This document shows, piece after piece, positions 11,249 to 22,450 of a stretch of 64,000 nucleotides of DNA. Location of the stretch: the NCBI RefSeq assembly GCF_036850765.1, contig NC_089493.1:15811632-15875631 (forward strand), read 5' to 3'. The notes beneath the pieces were generated by a model. That model searched no databases and was not told the DNA's origin. It worked only from the letters and a program-made list of their open reading frames with translations. Source of the DNA: Saccopteryx bilineata (taxonomy: Eukaryota; Chordata; Mammalia; Chiroptera; Emballonuridae). Each line of letters starts with the position of its first letter. Positions within the stretch are counted from its first letter, which is position 1. Made by a program: the position numbers and the translations under genes.

Positions 11249-14006
11249 TCATGCTACCAATTTTTAAAATTAATTTTAATGCAGTGACATTGATAAATAA
11301 TGGTACATATGTTCAGAGAAAACATCTCCAGGTAATTTTGACATTCGATTATGTTGCATACCAAAGTCATATTGTCTTTCGTCACCTTCTATCTGGTTTT
11401 TTTTGTGCACTTCCCCTCCCCCCTCTCATACCCATCACACTCTTGTCCATGTCTCTGAGTCTCATTTTTATGTCCCATTTATGTATGGAATCATATAGTT
11501 CTTAGTTTTTTCTGATTTACTTATTTCACTCAGTATAATGTTATCAAGACCCATCCATGTTGTTCTAAATGATCCAATATCATCATTTCTTATGGCTGAG
11601 TAGTATTCCATAGTATATATGTACCAAAGCTTTTTAATCCACTTGTCCACTGACAGACACTTGGGCTGTTTCCAGATCTTTGCTATTGTGAACAATGCTG
11701 CCATAAACAGGGGGTGCATTCCTTCTTTTGAAACAGTGCTATGGCGTTCTTAGGGTATATTCCTAAAAGTGGGATAGCTGGGTCAAAAGGTAGTTCAATT
11801 TTTAATTTTTTGAGGAATCTCCATACTATTTTCCACAGTGGCTGCACCAGCCTGCATTCCCACCAGCAATGCAGGAGGGTCCCCTTTTCTCCACATCCTC
11901 GCCAGCACTTATTCTGTGTTTTGTTGATGAGGAACATTCTGACTGGTGTGAGGTGATAACCTTATTGTGGTTTTAATTTGCATTTCTTTAATGATTAGTG
12001 ATGTTGAGCATTTTCTCATATGCCTACTGGCCATCTGTATGTCCTCTTTAGAGAAGTGTCTATTCGTTTCTTTTGCCCATTTTTTAATTGGATTGTTTAT
12101 CTTCCTGGTGTTGAGTTTTACAAGTTCTTTATAAATTTTGGTTAACTCCTGAACAGACGTATTGTTGAATATGTTCTCCCATTGTGTAGTTTGTCTTTTT
12201 ATTCTGTTCTTATTGTCTTTAGCTGTAAAGAGCTTTTTAGTTTGATATAGTCCCATTTATTTATCCTGTCTTTTATTTTACTTGCTCATAGAGATAAATC
12301 GGCAAATATATTGCTGCGAGAAATGTTGGAAAGCTTACTGCCTATGTTTTCTTCTAAGATGCTTATGGTTTCACGGCTTACATTTAAGTCTTTTATCCAT
12401 TTTGAGTTTATTTTTGTGAATGGTGTAAGCGGGTGGTGTAGTTTCATATTTTGCAGGTAGATGTCCAATTTTTCCAACACCAGTTATAAAGAGGCTGTTT
12501 TTACTCCATTGTGTGCTCTTACTCCTTTGTCAAATATCAGTTGGCCATAAAGGTGTGGGTTTATTTCTGGGTTCTCTGTTCTGTTCCATTGATCTATATG
12601 CCTGTTCTTATGCCAGTACCAGGCTGTTTTGAGTACAATGGCTTTGTAGTATAACTTAATATCAGTAAGTGTTTATTCTTCCTTTTCAAGATTGCTGAGT
12701 CTCTTTGTATTCTTGTTTGGTTCCATATAAATTTTTGGAATATGTGTTTAATATCTTTGAAATACGTCACTGGTATTTTAATTGGTATTGCATTGAATTT
12801 ATAAATTTCTTTGGGTAATATAGACATTTTAATGATGTTTATTCTTCCTAACCATGAGCACGATATATAGCACTTGTTTGTGTCTTCCTTGATTTCTTTT
12901 ATCAATGTTTTATAATTTTCTGTGTACAAGTTTTTAATCTCCTTGGTTAAATTTACTCCTAGGTACTTTATTTTTTTTGGCTGCAATAGTGAAGGGGATT
13001 GTTTCCTTAATTTCTCTTTCTGACAGTTCATTGTCAGTGTATAAAAATGTCTTTGATTTCTGAGTATTAATTTTATATCCTGCCACCTTGCTGAATTCAT
13101 TTATCAGGTCCAGTAGTTTTTTTACTGAGACTTAAAGGTTTTCTATATACAATATTATATCATCTGCAAATAATGACAGTTTTACTTCTTCTTTTCCTAT
13201 TTGGATGCCTTTTATTTCTTCTTCTTGTCTGATTGCTGTGGCTAGGACTTCCAGGAGTACATTGAATAAGAGTGGTGAAAGGGGGCACCCCTACCTTGTT
13301 CCTGATCTTAAGGGGATTACTTTTAATTTTGCCCATTGAGTATGATGTTGGCTGTGGGTTTGTCATAGTTGGCCTTTATCATGTTGAGGTATGTTCCCTG
13401 TATTTCTACTTTGCTGAGAGTTTTAATCATGAATGGGTGCTGGATTTTATCAAATGCTTTTTCTGCATCTGTTGAAATTATCATGTGGTTTTTCTCCTTC
13501 CTTTTGTTTATGTGATGAATCACATTAATTGATTTGCAAATATTGTACCATCCTTGCCTACCCAGAATAAATCCCACTTGATCATGGTGTATGATTTTTT
13601 TCATATATTGCTGGATCTGGTTTGCTAATATTTTCTTGAGGATTTTAGCATCTAAATTTATCAGGGATATTGGCCTATAATTTTCTTTCCTTGTATTGTC
13701 TTTGCCTGGTTTTGGGATCAGAATTATGCTCGCCTCATAAAAGGAGCTTGGAAGTCTTCCTTCCTCTTGAATTTTTTGAAATAGCTTGAAAAGGATAGGA
13801 GTTAGTTTCTCTTTGAATATTTGGTAGAATGCACTAGTGAAGTCATCAGGCCCTGGACTTTTCTTTGTTGGAAGTTTTTTGATAACTGTTTCGATCTCGT
13901 TTGTTATAATTGGTCTGTTTGGGTTTTCTGATTCTTCCAGATTGATTTTTGGAATATTGTATGTTTCAAGGAATTTGTCCATTTCATCTAGGTTGTCTGG
14001 TTTTTT

Positions 14007-14425
14007 TTGTTTGTTTGTTTGTTTTTTTGTGTGTGGTTTTTTTTTTCATTTTTCTGAAGCTGGAAACAGGGAGAGACAGTCAGACTCCCGCATGCGCCCG
14101 ACCGGGATCCACTCGGCACGCCCACCAGGGGGCGATGCTCTGCCCACCAGGGGGCGATGCTCTGCCCCTCCTGGGCGTCGCCATGTTGCGACCAGAGCCA
14201 CTCTAGCACCTGGGGCAGAGGCCAAGGAGCCATCCCCAGCGCCCGGGCCATCTTTGCTCCAATGGAGCCTTGGCTACAGGAGGGGAAGAGAGAGACAGAG
14301 AGGAAAGCGCAGCGGAGGGGTGGAGAAGCAAATGGGCGCTTCTCCTGTGTGCCCTGGCCGGGAATCAAACCCGGGTCCTCCGCACGCTAGGCCGACGCTC
14401 TACCGCTGAGCCAACCGGCCAGGGC
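14007..14425 (-). mobile_element. Long tRNA-derived SINE (Rhin-type), 16-bp TSD
   Basis: Read on the minus strand, the head 'gccctggccggttggctcag' has a box-B-like 'ggtttgattcccgg' motif. A roughly 300-bp GC-rich body and a pyrimidine-rich tail follow. GGTTGTCTGGTTTTTT at 13991-14006 and 14426-14441 is the TSD. The body is nearly identical to the SINE 90 bp away and similar to those at 17689 and 52756. Open frames across it are by-products of low stop density, not genes. Confidence 0.92.
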
Positions 14426-14516
14426 GGTTGTCTGGTTTTTTGGCATACAGTTCTTCATAGTATTTTCTTACAATATTTTGTATTTCTATTGTGTCAGTTT
14501 TTATTTCTCCACTTTC

Positions 14517-14919
14517 TTTTTTTTTTTTTTATTTTTTCATTTTTCTGAAGCTGGAAACAGGGAGAGACAGTCAGACAGACTCCCGCATGCGCCCGACCGG
14601 GATCCACCCGGCACGCCCACCAGGGGCGACGCTCTGCCCACCAGGGGGCGATGCTCTGCCCATCCTGGGCGTCGCCATGTTGCGACCAGAGCCACTCTAG
14701 GGCCTGAGGCAGAGGCCACAGAGCCATGCCCAGCGCCCGGGCCATCTCTGCTCCAATGGAGCCTTGGCTGCGGGAGGGGAAGAGAGAGAAAGAGAGGAAA
14801 GCGCGGCGGAGGGGTGGAGAAGCAAATGGGCGCTTCTCCTGTGTGCCCTAGCCGGGAATCGAACCCAGGTCCTCCGCACGCTAGGCCGACGCTCTACCGC
14901 TGAGCCAACCGGCCAGGGC
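14517..14919 (-). mobile_element. Second long Rhin-type SINE, 14-bp TSD
   Basis: Same family and orientation as the neighbouring SINE. Its own TSD, ATTTCTCCACTTTC (14503-14516 and 14920-14933), shows that it inserted independently and is not a tandem duplicate. It carries two adjacent 'caggggcgacgctctgccc'-type repeats in the body. It lacks a few bases relative to its neighbour. Confidence 0.92.
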
Positions 14920-16395
14920 ATTTCTCCACTTTCATTTCTAATTTTATATATTTGAGTCCTCTCTCTTTTTTTCTTGGTCAGTCTTGTTAAAGGTTCAATC
15001 ATCTTGTTTACCTTTTCAAGGAAACATCTCCTGGTTTCATTAATACTCTGCATTGTTTCTTTAGCATCTATGTCATTTATTTCCACTCTAATCTTTATTA
15101 TTTCCTTCCTTCTACTACCTCTGGGCTTTACTTGCTGTTCTTTTTCTAGTTCTTTTAGATGCAGGGCTAAGTTGTTTATCTGAGCTTTTTCTTGTTTCTT
15201 AAAGTATGCCTATAGTGCTATGAATTTCCCTCTCAGTATTGCTTTTGCTGTGTCCCATAAATTTTGAGTTGTTGTATGCTTGTTATCATTCGTTTCTAGG
15301 AATTTTTTTATTTCTTCTTTGATCTCATTATTAATTCATTCCTTATTTAACAACCTGCTATTTAGTTTCCATGTGTTTGAGAATTTTTGAGCTTTTCTGT
15401 TGTGGTTGATTTTTAGTTTAATGCCATTGTGATCAGAGAAAATGCTTGATATGATTTCAATCTTCTTAAATTTGTTGAGACCACTTTTGTGCCCTAACAT
15501 GTGGTCTATCCTAGAGAATGTGCCATGAGCATTTTAAAAGAATGTATATTTTGCTGCTTTAGGGTGAAAGGTTCTAAAAATATCTATTAAATCAATTTGA
15601 TCTAGTGTGTCCTTTAAGTCTGCTGTTTCTTTGTTAATTTAATTCCTTGAGTGTCTATCTAGTGATGTTAGTGGGGTATTGAAATCCCTGACTATTATAG
15701 TATTGCTGTTGATCTCTCCTTTTAGATCCATCAAAATCTGCTTTATATATTTAGGTGTTCCTATATTAGGTGCATAGGTATTTATAATGGTTATGTCTTC
15801 CTGTTGGATTGCTCCCTTTATCATTATGTAGTGGCTTTCTTTATCTCTTACTCTAGCCTTTGTCTTAAAGTCTACTTTGTCTGATATAAGTATTGCTACC
15901 CCAGCTTTTTTTCATTTCCATTTGCATAAAAATTTTTTTTTATCCTTTTACCTTCAGTCTGTGTGCATCTTTTGTTTTATCATGTGTCTTTTGTAGACAG
16001 CATATGCACAGGTCCTGTTTTGTTATCCATGCAGCTACCCTATGTCTTTTGCTTGGAAATTTATTTATATTTAAGGTTATTATAGATATGTAGTTGTTTA
16101 TTGCCATTTTATTCTTTAAAGTTGTATTTTTCTTTTGCTATATTCTTTTCCCACTTTGATCTGTTTACAACAGACCTCTTAACATTTTCTGCACCATTGG
16201 TTTGGTTGTAATGAATTCCTTGATTTTTTTTTTTTTTTTTGTCTGGGAAGCTTTTTATTTCTCCTTCAATTTTAAATGATAGCTTTGCTGGTTAAAGTAG
16301 TCTTGGGTGTATGTTCTTGTTCTGCATTACTTTGAATATTTCTTGCCATTCTCTTCTGGCCTTAAGTGTTTCTGTTGAGAAGTTGGATGTCATCC

Positions 16396-17428
16396 TTATG
16401 GGGGCTCCTTTGTAGGTGATAATCTTTTTTCTCTAGCAGCTTTTAATATTTTCTTTTTATCACTTAACTTTGGTATTTTAATTATGATGTGTTTTGGTGT
16501 AGATTTCTTTGGATTTCTCTTTAATGAAGTTCTCTGTGCTTCTTGAACTTGTGTGAGCTTTTCCTGCATTAATTTAGGGAACTTTTCAGCTATGATATGA
16601 TTGAACAAAGTCTCTATCCCTTTTTCTTTCTCTTCTTCTTCAACAATGGATTGAAGAAGATGCGAATGTTATTTCTCTTCATATTGTCACAGAGCGCTCT
16701 TAGAGTTTTGTCAGATTTTTTGAGTCTCTTTTCTTTTTTCTGCTCTGCTTCCATGCCTTCGTTCCACTTGTCCTCCAACTCGCTGATTTGATCTTCAGCT
16801 TCATCCATCCTATTTTTAATTCCTTCCATTGTGGTCTTCATTTCTGATCTTTATTTGTCATCTCCAACTGATTCTTTTTTAATATTTCAATGTCCTTTTT
16901 TATACTTGTTATTTCTTTATTTAGGTGTTTGTAATGACCATCCATTGTTGTTCTAAGATCCTTAAGCATCATAACAATCATTATTTTAAACTCTGCATTG
17001 GTTGTTTGGTTATTTCCATATCACTCAGTTCATTTCCTGGAGTTTTTCTTGTGGTTTCATTTGGATTGCACTTCTCTGTCTTTTCATTATGTCTCTGTGT
17101 TTGGATGTATTGTTTGTAGAGCTGGTTGAGTCTAGGCTTGATATTGTATGTCTTCAATTTTCAGTTGTGTTATTTCTATGTCTTTTTTGTTGGCATCAGC
17201 TGTTATTTGTAATCCATTGTTGGATTTGGCTTTTCTAGTAGAGCTGCTTTGAAGTCTTGATTTGTTTGTTTTCTTTTCAGTTTTCTTAACAGGGTGATAG
17301 TCTTGTTTACTGATCTCAGCTGGGGGCTTATTTGAAACTGTATCCAGGAATTCAGTGGGTGTAACCTGAGACTCTGAAGGCCTGATCTGCCAGTTACTCT
17401 CACTGGGGGCGGGGTGTTTTCTCAGCAT
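16396..17428 (-). pseudogene. L1 ORF1 pseudogene
   Basis: Minus-strand remnants of ORF1p, the L1 RNA-binding chaperone. The piece at 16614-16841 ('MDEAEDQISELEDKWNEG') is the coiled-coil and RRM junction. The piece at 16396-16608 ('HIIIKIPKLSDKKKILKAA') matches the C-terminal domain. The upstream piece (17132-17428) is the N-terminal and leader region. Stops and frameshifts separate them. Confidence 0.75.
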
Positions 17429-17688
17429 CAGTAGAGGGAGGTGTATCTCTGATCTCCATGGAGACCTGAGTCTCCATGCCCCTCCTTGCCATTTCTCGTT
17501 TTCAGCTGTGTCTTGTGCTGATTGGAGCTGGAGGGATGTCTCATGCTACCAATTTTAAGTTGATCAAATTCTATCAATTTTAAGTTGATCAAATACATGA
17601 GTCATCACTGAATTTGATAAGAAACAAGATAAATATAACTTTAGAAATTAATCAAAATGTGTGATTATGATTAAAAAATATTTTTAAG

Positions 17689-18042
17689 GCCCTGGCCAGT
17701 TGGCTCAGTGGTAGAGCGTCAGCCTGGCATGCAGGAGTCCCGGGTTTGATTCCCGGCCAGGGCACACAGGAGAAGCACCCATCTGCTTCTCCACCCCTCC
17801 CCCTCTCCTTCCTCTCTGTCTCTCTCTTCTCCTCCCACAGCCAGAGCAAAGTAGGCCCGGGCACTGAGGATGGCTCCATGGCCTCTGCCTCAGGTGCTAG
17901 AATGGCTCTGGTCACAACAGAGTGATGCCCCAGATGGGCAAAGCATTGGCCCCTGGTGGGCATGCTTGGTGGATCCTGGTTGGACGCATGCAGGAGTCTG
18001 TCTGACTGCCTCCCCATTTCCAACTTCAGAAAAATACAAAAA
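17689..18042 (+). mobile_element. Long Rhin-type SINE, plus strand
   Basis: The head GCCCTGGCCAGTTGGCTCAG starts at 17689, followed by a box-B motif 'gggtttgattcccgg', a GC-rich body, then 'aacttcagaaaaatac' and an A-rich tail. AAAATATTTTTAAG at 17675-17688 and 18043-18056 is the TSD. The body lacks about 60 bp relative to the copies at 14 kb, so it is a shorter or older subfamily. Confidence 0.92.
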
Positions 18043-18163
18043 AAAATATTTTTAAGTTATATTTGTATAACTAGCTAGTTTAAAACAGCTAATTGAAATA
18101 GACAGTTAAAAAATATTAAGCAATGTTTTCTTTCTTAACACTTTTAGTCAAAGAGCAAGGTGG

Positions 18164-18640
18164 GGATAGATTTTCTATATTAGTTTGCCCATGCTGCCTA
18201 AATAAAGATCAGAAAATGGGTGGCTTAAAACAAGAGACATTTATTCTTTCATAGTTCTCAAGTCTAGACATCTAAAATATAACCATAGCAAATGCACAGT
18301 CTCACTGACAGCTTTAAGAGATTACCTTTCTTGCCTCTTCTGGCTTCAGGTGTTGGCTGGCAATCCTCAGCATCTCTTGGCTTGAATGGGCATCACTATA
18401 GTCACATGGGCTTCTGCCTGTGTGTCTTCACATCATCTTCCCTGTGTGTGACTGGCTGTCTGTCTAACTTCCCCTCTTATAGTGACACCAGTCATATAAT
18501 ATTAGAGTCCACACTAATAACCTCATTTTTACTCCATTACTTCTCTAATGACCATTTTCCCAAATAAATTCACATTCTCATCTTACCATTTAAGACTTAA
18601 GCATCTCTTTTGGGGAAGACAGAATTCAACCCATAGCACT
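18164..18640 (-). repeat. Ancient mammalian interspersed repeat (LTR-like), minus strand
   Basis: Contains the block 'gggtggcttaaaacaagaga', then 'catttattctttcatagttct', 'gtgtcttcacatcatcttccc' and 'gacaccagtcatataatatta'. These are the reverse complement of the repeat at 55437-56370. It is a widespread old mammalian repeat that I recognise but do not name. It is heavily diverged and non-coding. Confidence 0.6.
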
Positions 18641-19610
18641 TACGTATTGCCCATTTAAAAGAAAATCTAGTCTTATTACCCCTTTAAAAAAATCTAGAGA
18701 TTAACTCCCAGTTTTACTGTTTCATTGCTCATTATCATTTTTATTTTTTTAGAACCAACAATTCTCTGTTCTCAAATTCTTTTTCTGTTTTAATTCTGAG
18801 ATGGCTGGCTATAGCAAGTAATATTTTGGGAAGGGTAATATGTGGGTGGGATTATAGCCAAATTCTTTTCTTTTTTGAATTTTATAATTTTTCCACAATA
18901 AAGACGGATTATTTTCAGGAATAAATTAGTGTGTCAGCATGATATTTGCCAGAATCCTAACAGCAGAACTTTTGTGTTCATAATAGAAAAGGGCCCTAAA
19001 AGAAAGTGGTGGTAGTTTTTTCCTTTATAAGATGAAAGGACTAGTGATCCTCAAGGTTAAGTGAATAGACCAAGGTCACTCACTGAGAGTTGGGAAGAAA
19101 ATCCAAATGTTCAATGTAGATGAACCAAATGCCACTTCTTACAGCCTTTGTGTTCAATTTAATGCTAGGACTCACACTTGTTTTTAGAATTTCATTTGAA
19201 CTAGATTCTCAAAAGTGATTTGTTTGGAAGATAAGCCCTTCTCCTTCCTCACTATTTCATTGATCAAAAACTCTTTTTTTTTTTTTTACTGATCTTTGCA
19301 AATACTATGCATTTCCCACATAAAAACAAAACAAACACAAACAAGAAAAAACAGTGGCTTTACCAAGATCAAGAATTGGGAGTATCAAAACCTAGTTTGC
19401 ACTTGTTGCTTTAATGTACAAAATATTTCTTGATAGATTTTTGGCTTGGTCTTCCAATAAAACTGCGAACATTGAGTGAATTCATTTGAACTGAGCTGTA
19501 TACTCCAAATAACAAAAGAAGCATATATTTATATAGGACCTTTTATGTTTTAGATGCAGTGTTTATTTGGTGCTTTCGAATATGTGCTTATTTAATATTC
19601 ATAACAAATG
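18641..19610. other. Unique sequence, nothing recognised
   Basis: Ordinary AT-rich sequence. A MIR-like stretch near 19020-19090 ('ctcaaggttaagtgaatagaccaaggtcactcactgag' in part) is possible but weak. No gene supported. Confidence 0.3.
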
Positions 19611-19615
19611 GTGAG

Positions 19616-19986
19616 TGTAAGGTTGGTGAATAATGGGGGATGGTCACGTGGGGAACCCAGACCTGCAAACTTTGGCTAGGACCACCCAGAACCAAGCACG
19701 CCAAAAGAAGCTTCGCAGCAACCTTTTGGAAAAAAGCAACTGTCTGCCAGCCAGTGAGATTTCACCACGTCATATTAGCTCGACTTCCCTAGAGGGACCC
19801 TTTAAATATCTCCCATGCGGTTTAATCCTTGAGACTTCTCTGGCCTCCATCTACTCCATCTTTCTTTCTTTGGGGCCAGGGAACATTGCTGGGCAGGATG
19901 CACTGTACTCAATAAAGCCTTTTGTTATTCCACACTTGGTGGCTCTGGCCCCTTCCTTCCTTCTCGGCGGGGAAAAATACCTTACA
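19616..19986 (+). repeat. ERV 5' LTR
   Basis: Starts TGTAAGGTTGG and ends CCTTACA, with AATAAA at 19911-19916 upstream of the expected R/U5 boundary. About 371 bp long. It matches the 3' LTR apart from scattered substitutions, a small indel near 19660 and the hAT insertion found only in the 3' copy. It also matches the solo LTR at 33898. Confidence 0.9.
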
Positions 19987-19989
19987 TTT

Positions 19990-20007
19990 TGGTGCTGAAA
20001 ACCTGGA
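19990..20007 (+). other. Retroviral primer binding site, tRNA-Phe-like
   Basis: TGGTGCTGAAAACCTGGA lies three bases after the LTR end. It differs at a few positions from the complement of the 3' end of tRNA-Phe (TGGTGCCGAAACCCGGGA), consistent with a decayed tRNA-Phe primer site as in HERV-F-like class I elements. Confidence 0.7.
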
Positions 20008-20314
20008 AGGTGTTGAAGTCCACAAGGACCACTCCTCTTCCTCATCCTTTCCCAGAAAGAACCAAGATCTCCGACCTTCCACCCACTTTGGTGCACGGTG
20101 TGGTAAGTCCCCTGCCTCTGGCCACCCTTGAGTTCTTTCCTCCGAGACTCCCTGTCCGAAACTGTAGCTACGTCAGGGAAGTCTTTCCGTCCAAGTGCAT
20201 GTGCTTGTGGAGACATCCCAAGCATATCCACTTTACCTTTTCCATCCATGGCCAGACCTTGAGTTTTAGGATGCTAATACTCAAATCTGACCACTCTGAG
20301 GACTGAGGGCAGCC

Positions 20315-21440
20315 ATGGGGGCACAGAAATCTCCCTCCCTAAAGAAGAAGAAACTGTTCTTCTTCTATGTTGTGGCCAGGCCACAGAACCCACTGAATTA
20401 GCCTCCTGAAGGGACTTTCGGTTTTAACACCCTCACCAATTTAACTATCGCCAAAAAAGCTGGGAACTGATTGGAGATCTTTTACATACATGGCTTCTAA
20501 TTATTCACGCACCCGTCCTTAATCTCTGTGCCACCTGTTCCACTGCACAGGCCTTTTTCTGGCCAGAGAAACCTCACCTAAACCTCCACTCCTAATCTTT
20601 CCTTCTCCATGGATTTTCAACTCTCTCTCCCTCCTTTCTGACCCCTGGGGGTGCCCCTCTCTCGGGACTTTTCTCTGGTCCCTTTGCAGACCTCTTTTGT
20701 GCTCGGGTCTCTTCTCTCTGAGAGCTCCCCCCCCTCCCTTTGCAAAAACCTGTTTCTTATTCACCACTACCATCTCTTTCTCCGCCCCTGCTGGCCAGGG
20801 GCCCTTTCCTTCTCCACTGTGTTCTTAAACCCCTCCTCCGTCAGGCCATTCTCATCCTGGCATTGGCTCTTCCACTGGTTTTCAGGACGTCCAACCCCAA
20901 TTTTCTTGCAGGAAGTTCTGGCCCTGTCCTGCTTTTGGCGCCAGTGTTTCCTGTGGGATCTGTGTGCCAGGCTCTGCACGAGCCCTCCTCCTCTTATTCT
21001 CATCCCCCAAACCCTTATCCAGAACCTGGGAACACAGCATTTAAAGTGTTTAATGGTCCCAACTAGTAGAAACAGACCAAGGCTGTGTGCCAGGCCCACA
21101 TGCAGCACAAGGTAATGCTCTAAACCCCGACTCTTGTGGCAACCCTGAGACCAGCAGAGCCACCAGAAGCTTGCTTTAAGTGTGGCAAGCAAGATCATTG
21201 GTCCCGGCAGGGCCCCTGCCTGCAGCTGCCCACTGAGCCTTGCCCTGACTGGAAGCAGCCCAGTCACTGGTGGAGTGATTGCCCCTTTGGGCAACAGGTT
21301 TTTCCTCAGCGCCTCTATGTGGAGGACAAGCCGGCTGAATGGGAAGGCCAATCCAGCCAGGTGGGTGCATCGCTTGAACTCCTAAGACACAGCCTGGACT
21401 TGGAGAACCCAGGGTATGCTGCAACTAGTGGGTAAGTCCA
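20315..21440 (+). pseudogene. Broken ERV gag-like region
   Basis: A candidate gag start at 20315 begins Met-Gly, the usual myristoylation context, but stops after about 28 codons. Later fragments run in several frames. The nucleocapsid end at 21136-21435 shows a first zinc knuckle (CFKCGKQDHW, with the last Cys displaced by two residues) and a second in which an expected Cys is Trp ('CPDWKQPSHWWSDCP'). Stops, frameshifts and loss of knuckle residues make it non-functional. About 1.1 kb remains, shorter than an intact gag. Confidence 0.75.
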
Positions 21441-21600
21441 TCTCATTTCTTGTGGACACAGGGGCTACATTTTCTTTTTGCCATCACACTCTGGACCTCT
21501 AATTCCCTCACAGGTCTCGGTTATGGGAATGGATGGGACCCCTTCCTTTCTCCTTTTACGCCACTCCTGAGATGCAGTTCTGCCTCAAGCTTTCCTCCTT
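21441..21600 (+). pseudogene. ERV protease fragment (DTG motif retained)
   Basis: The aspartic protease signature LVDTGAT is encoded at about 21449-21469, with the DTG codons at 21455-21463. It follows the zinc-knuckle region in the usual gag-pro order. Only about 40-50 residues can be followed. The flap and C-terminal segments, and all downstream pol domains, are absent, so this is a relic. Confidence 0.75.
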
Positions 21601-21714
21601 ACAGGACCACTGGCAGTCGGAACCACTGGACTCTATTCATCTCCAGCTCACCAAAAGGCAAATTCCCCTATTACTCCTCCTTTTTTAAAATCCTTACAGG
21701 ACCACATCCATGAA

Positions 21715-21866
21715 GTTTCTCCAATCACGGCCACACAGATGTTCCTCTTGACACCCCTCAAAACCACCACCTTCTGATCTCCCCCTCCCCATGATGCCGC
21801 TAATCAGCAGGAAGTAGCCAGATGAATAAACAGCACCCCTTTTCTATTTAACACAAAAGGTCGGAA
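21715..21866 (+). pseudogene. Probable ERV env tail and pre-LTR segment
   Basis: The last 150 bases before the 3' LTR contain a short stretch resembling the cytoplasmic tail end of a class I env, followed by 'acacaaaaggtcggaa', where a polypurine tract would be expected. The identification is weak and rests mainly on position. The jump from protease to this segment marks the internal deletion. Confidence 0.4.
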
Positions 21867-22445
21867 TGTAAGGTTGGTGAATAATGGGGGATGGTCACAT
21901 GGGGAACCCTGCGATCTTTGGCTAGGACCGCCCACAACCAAGTGCGCCAAAAGAAGCTTTGCAGGAACCCTTTGGAAAAAAGTGACTGTCTGCCAGCCAG
22001 TGAGATTTCACCACATCATATTATCTCGACTTCCCTAGAGGGACCCTTTAAATCAGCAGTTCTCAACCTGTGGATCATGACCCTGGCAGGGGTCAAAGGA
22101 CCAAAACACAGGGGTCACCTAAAGCCATCAGGAAATACATATTTTATTTAAAAATGTATTGTATAATAAATATGTATTTTCTGATGGCTTTAGGCGACCC
22201 CTGTGTTTTGGTCGTTCGACCCCCACTGGAGTTGCGACCCACAGGCTGAGAACTGCTGCTTTAAATATCTCCCATGCAGTTTAATCCTTGCAACTTCTCT
22301 GGCCTCCATTTCCTCCATCTTTCTTTCTTCAGGGCCAGGGAACCTTGCCGGGCGGGATGCACTGTACTCAATAAAGCCTTTTGTTATTCCACACTTGGTG
22401 GCTCTGGCCCCTTCCTTCCTTCTCAGCCGGGAAAAATACCTTACA
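21867..22445 (+). repeat. ERV 3' LTR, interrupted by a hAT MITE
   Basis: Matches the 5' LTR from TGTAAGG to CCTTACA, with AATAAA at 22370-22375. It is about 366 bp after removing the 205-bp insertion at 22054-22258 and one copy of its 8-bp duplication. Confidence 0.9.
22054..22258. mobile_element. Palindromic non-autonomous hAT element (SPIN/OposCharlie-like), 8-bp TSD
   Basis: The terminal inverted repeats are CAGCAGTTCTCAACCTGTGG and its near-complement at 22239-22258. The whole 205 bp folds back on itself: 'cctaaagccatcaggaaatac' on the left mirrors 'ctgatggctttagg' on the right. CTTTAAAT at 22046-22053 and 22259-22266 is the 8-bp hAT duplication. The ends resemble the SPIN and OposCharlie groups known for horizontal transfer. 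It has no coding capacity. Confidence 0.88.
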
Positions 22446-22450
22446 GTGAG

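Larger units (their letters stand above)
11468..16112 (-). pseudogene. L1 ORF2 pseudogene (endonuclease-reverse transcriptase)
   Basis: Decayed ORF2 of the L1 above. Open pieces cover the endonuclease end (15639-15824), the RT fingers and palm (13323-13982, with an '[17 protein letters not shown]' block), later RT (12594-13100), and the C-terminal region (11909-12256, then 11683-11937 with the Cys-rich '[18 protein letters not shown]', then 11468-11719). The catalytic FADD codons remain near 13165 but in a shifted frame. Frameshifts, stops and two SINE insertions of about 400 bp each rule out a functional protein. Confidence 0.85.
11249..17556 (-). mobile_element. Nearly full-length decayed L1 with 16-bp TSD, hosting two SINEs
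   Basis: The element (about 11265-17540) is flanked by TCATGCTACCAATTTT at 11249-11264 and 17541-17556. On the minus strand it runs from a partial 5'UTR through an ORF1 region (about 16400-17430) and ORF2 (start near 16112, to about 11468) to a G-rich 3'UTR. All frames are broken. It lacks the CRE-bearing 5' terminus of the young L1, so it is slightly 5'-truncated or from a family with a different promoter. Two SINEs (14007-14425 and 14517-14919) interrupt the RT-proximal part of ORF2. Confidence 0.85.
19611..22450 (+). mobile_element. Internally deleted endogenous retrovirus with two LTRs and TSD
   Basis: A complete but shortened provirus. GTGAG flanks it (19611-19615 and 22446-22450). The 5' LTR is 19616-19986, the interior 19987-21866 and the 3' LTR 21867-22445. 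The interior holds a tRNA-Phe-like primer binding site, a broken gag-like region, a protease fragment and a short env-tail-like stretch. Reverse transcriptase, integrase and most of env are missing. The gamma-type (class I) assignment rests on the primer site and zinc knuckles. Roughly 25 differences between the two LTRs (hand count) mean it integrated a considerable time ago. It cannot encode any viral function. Confidence 0.88.

Noticed and set aside
13988..14903. Several 100-190-codon open frames on both strands across the SINEs at 14 kb
   Set aside because: They follow the GC-rich SINE body, recur in every copy of the SINE on both strands, and have no domain. They are by-products of low stop density.
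19851..21351. Long open frames on the minus strand across the provirus (132 and 194 codons)
   Set aside because: They are antisense to gag-like sequence whose nucleocapsid and protease motifs are on the plus strand. No motif is seen on the minus strand.
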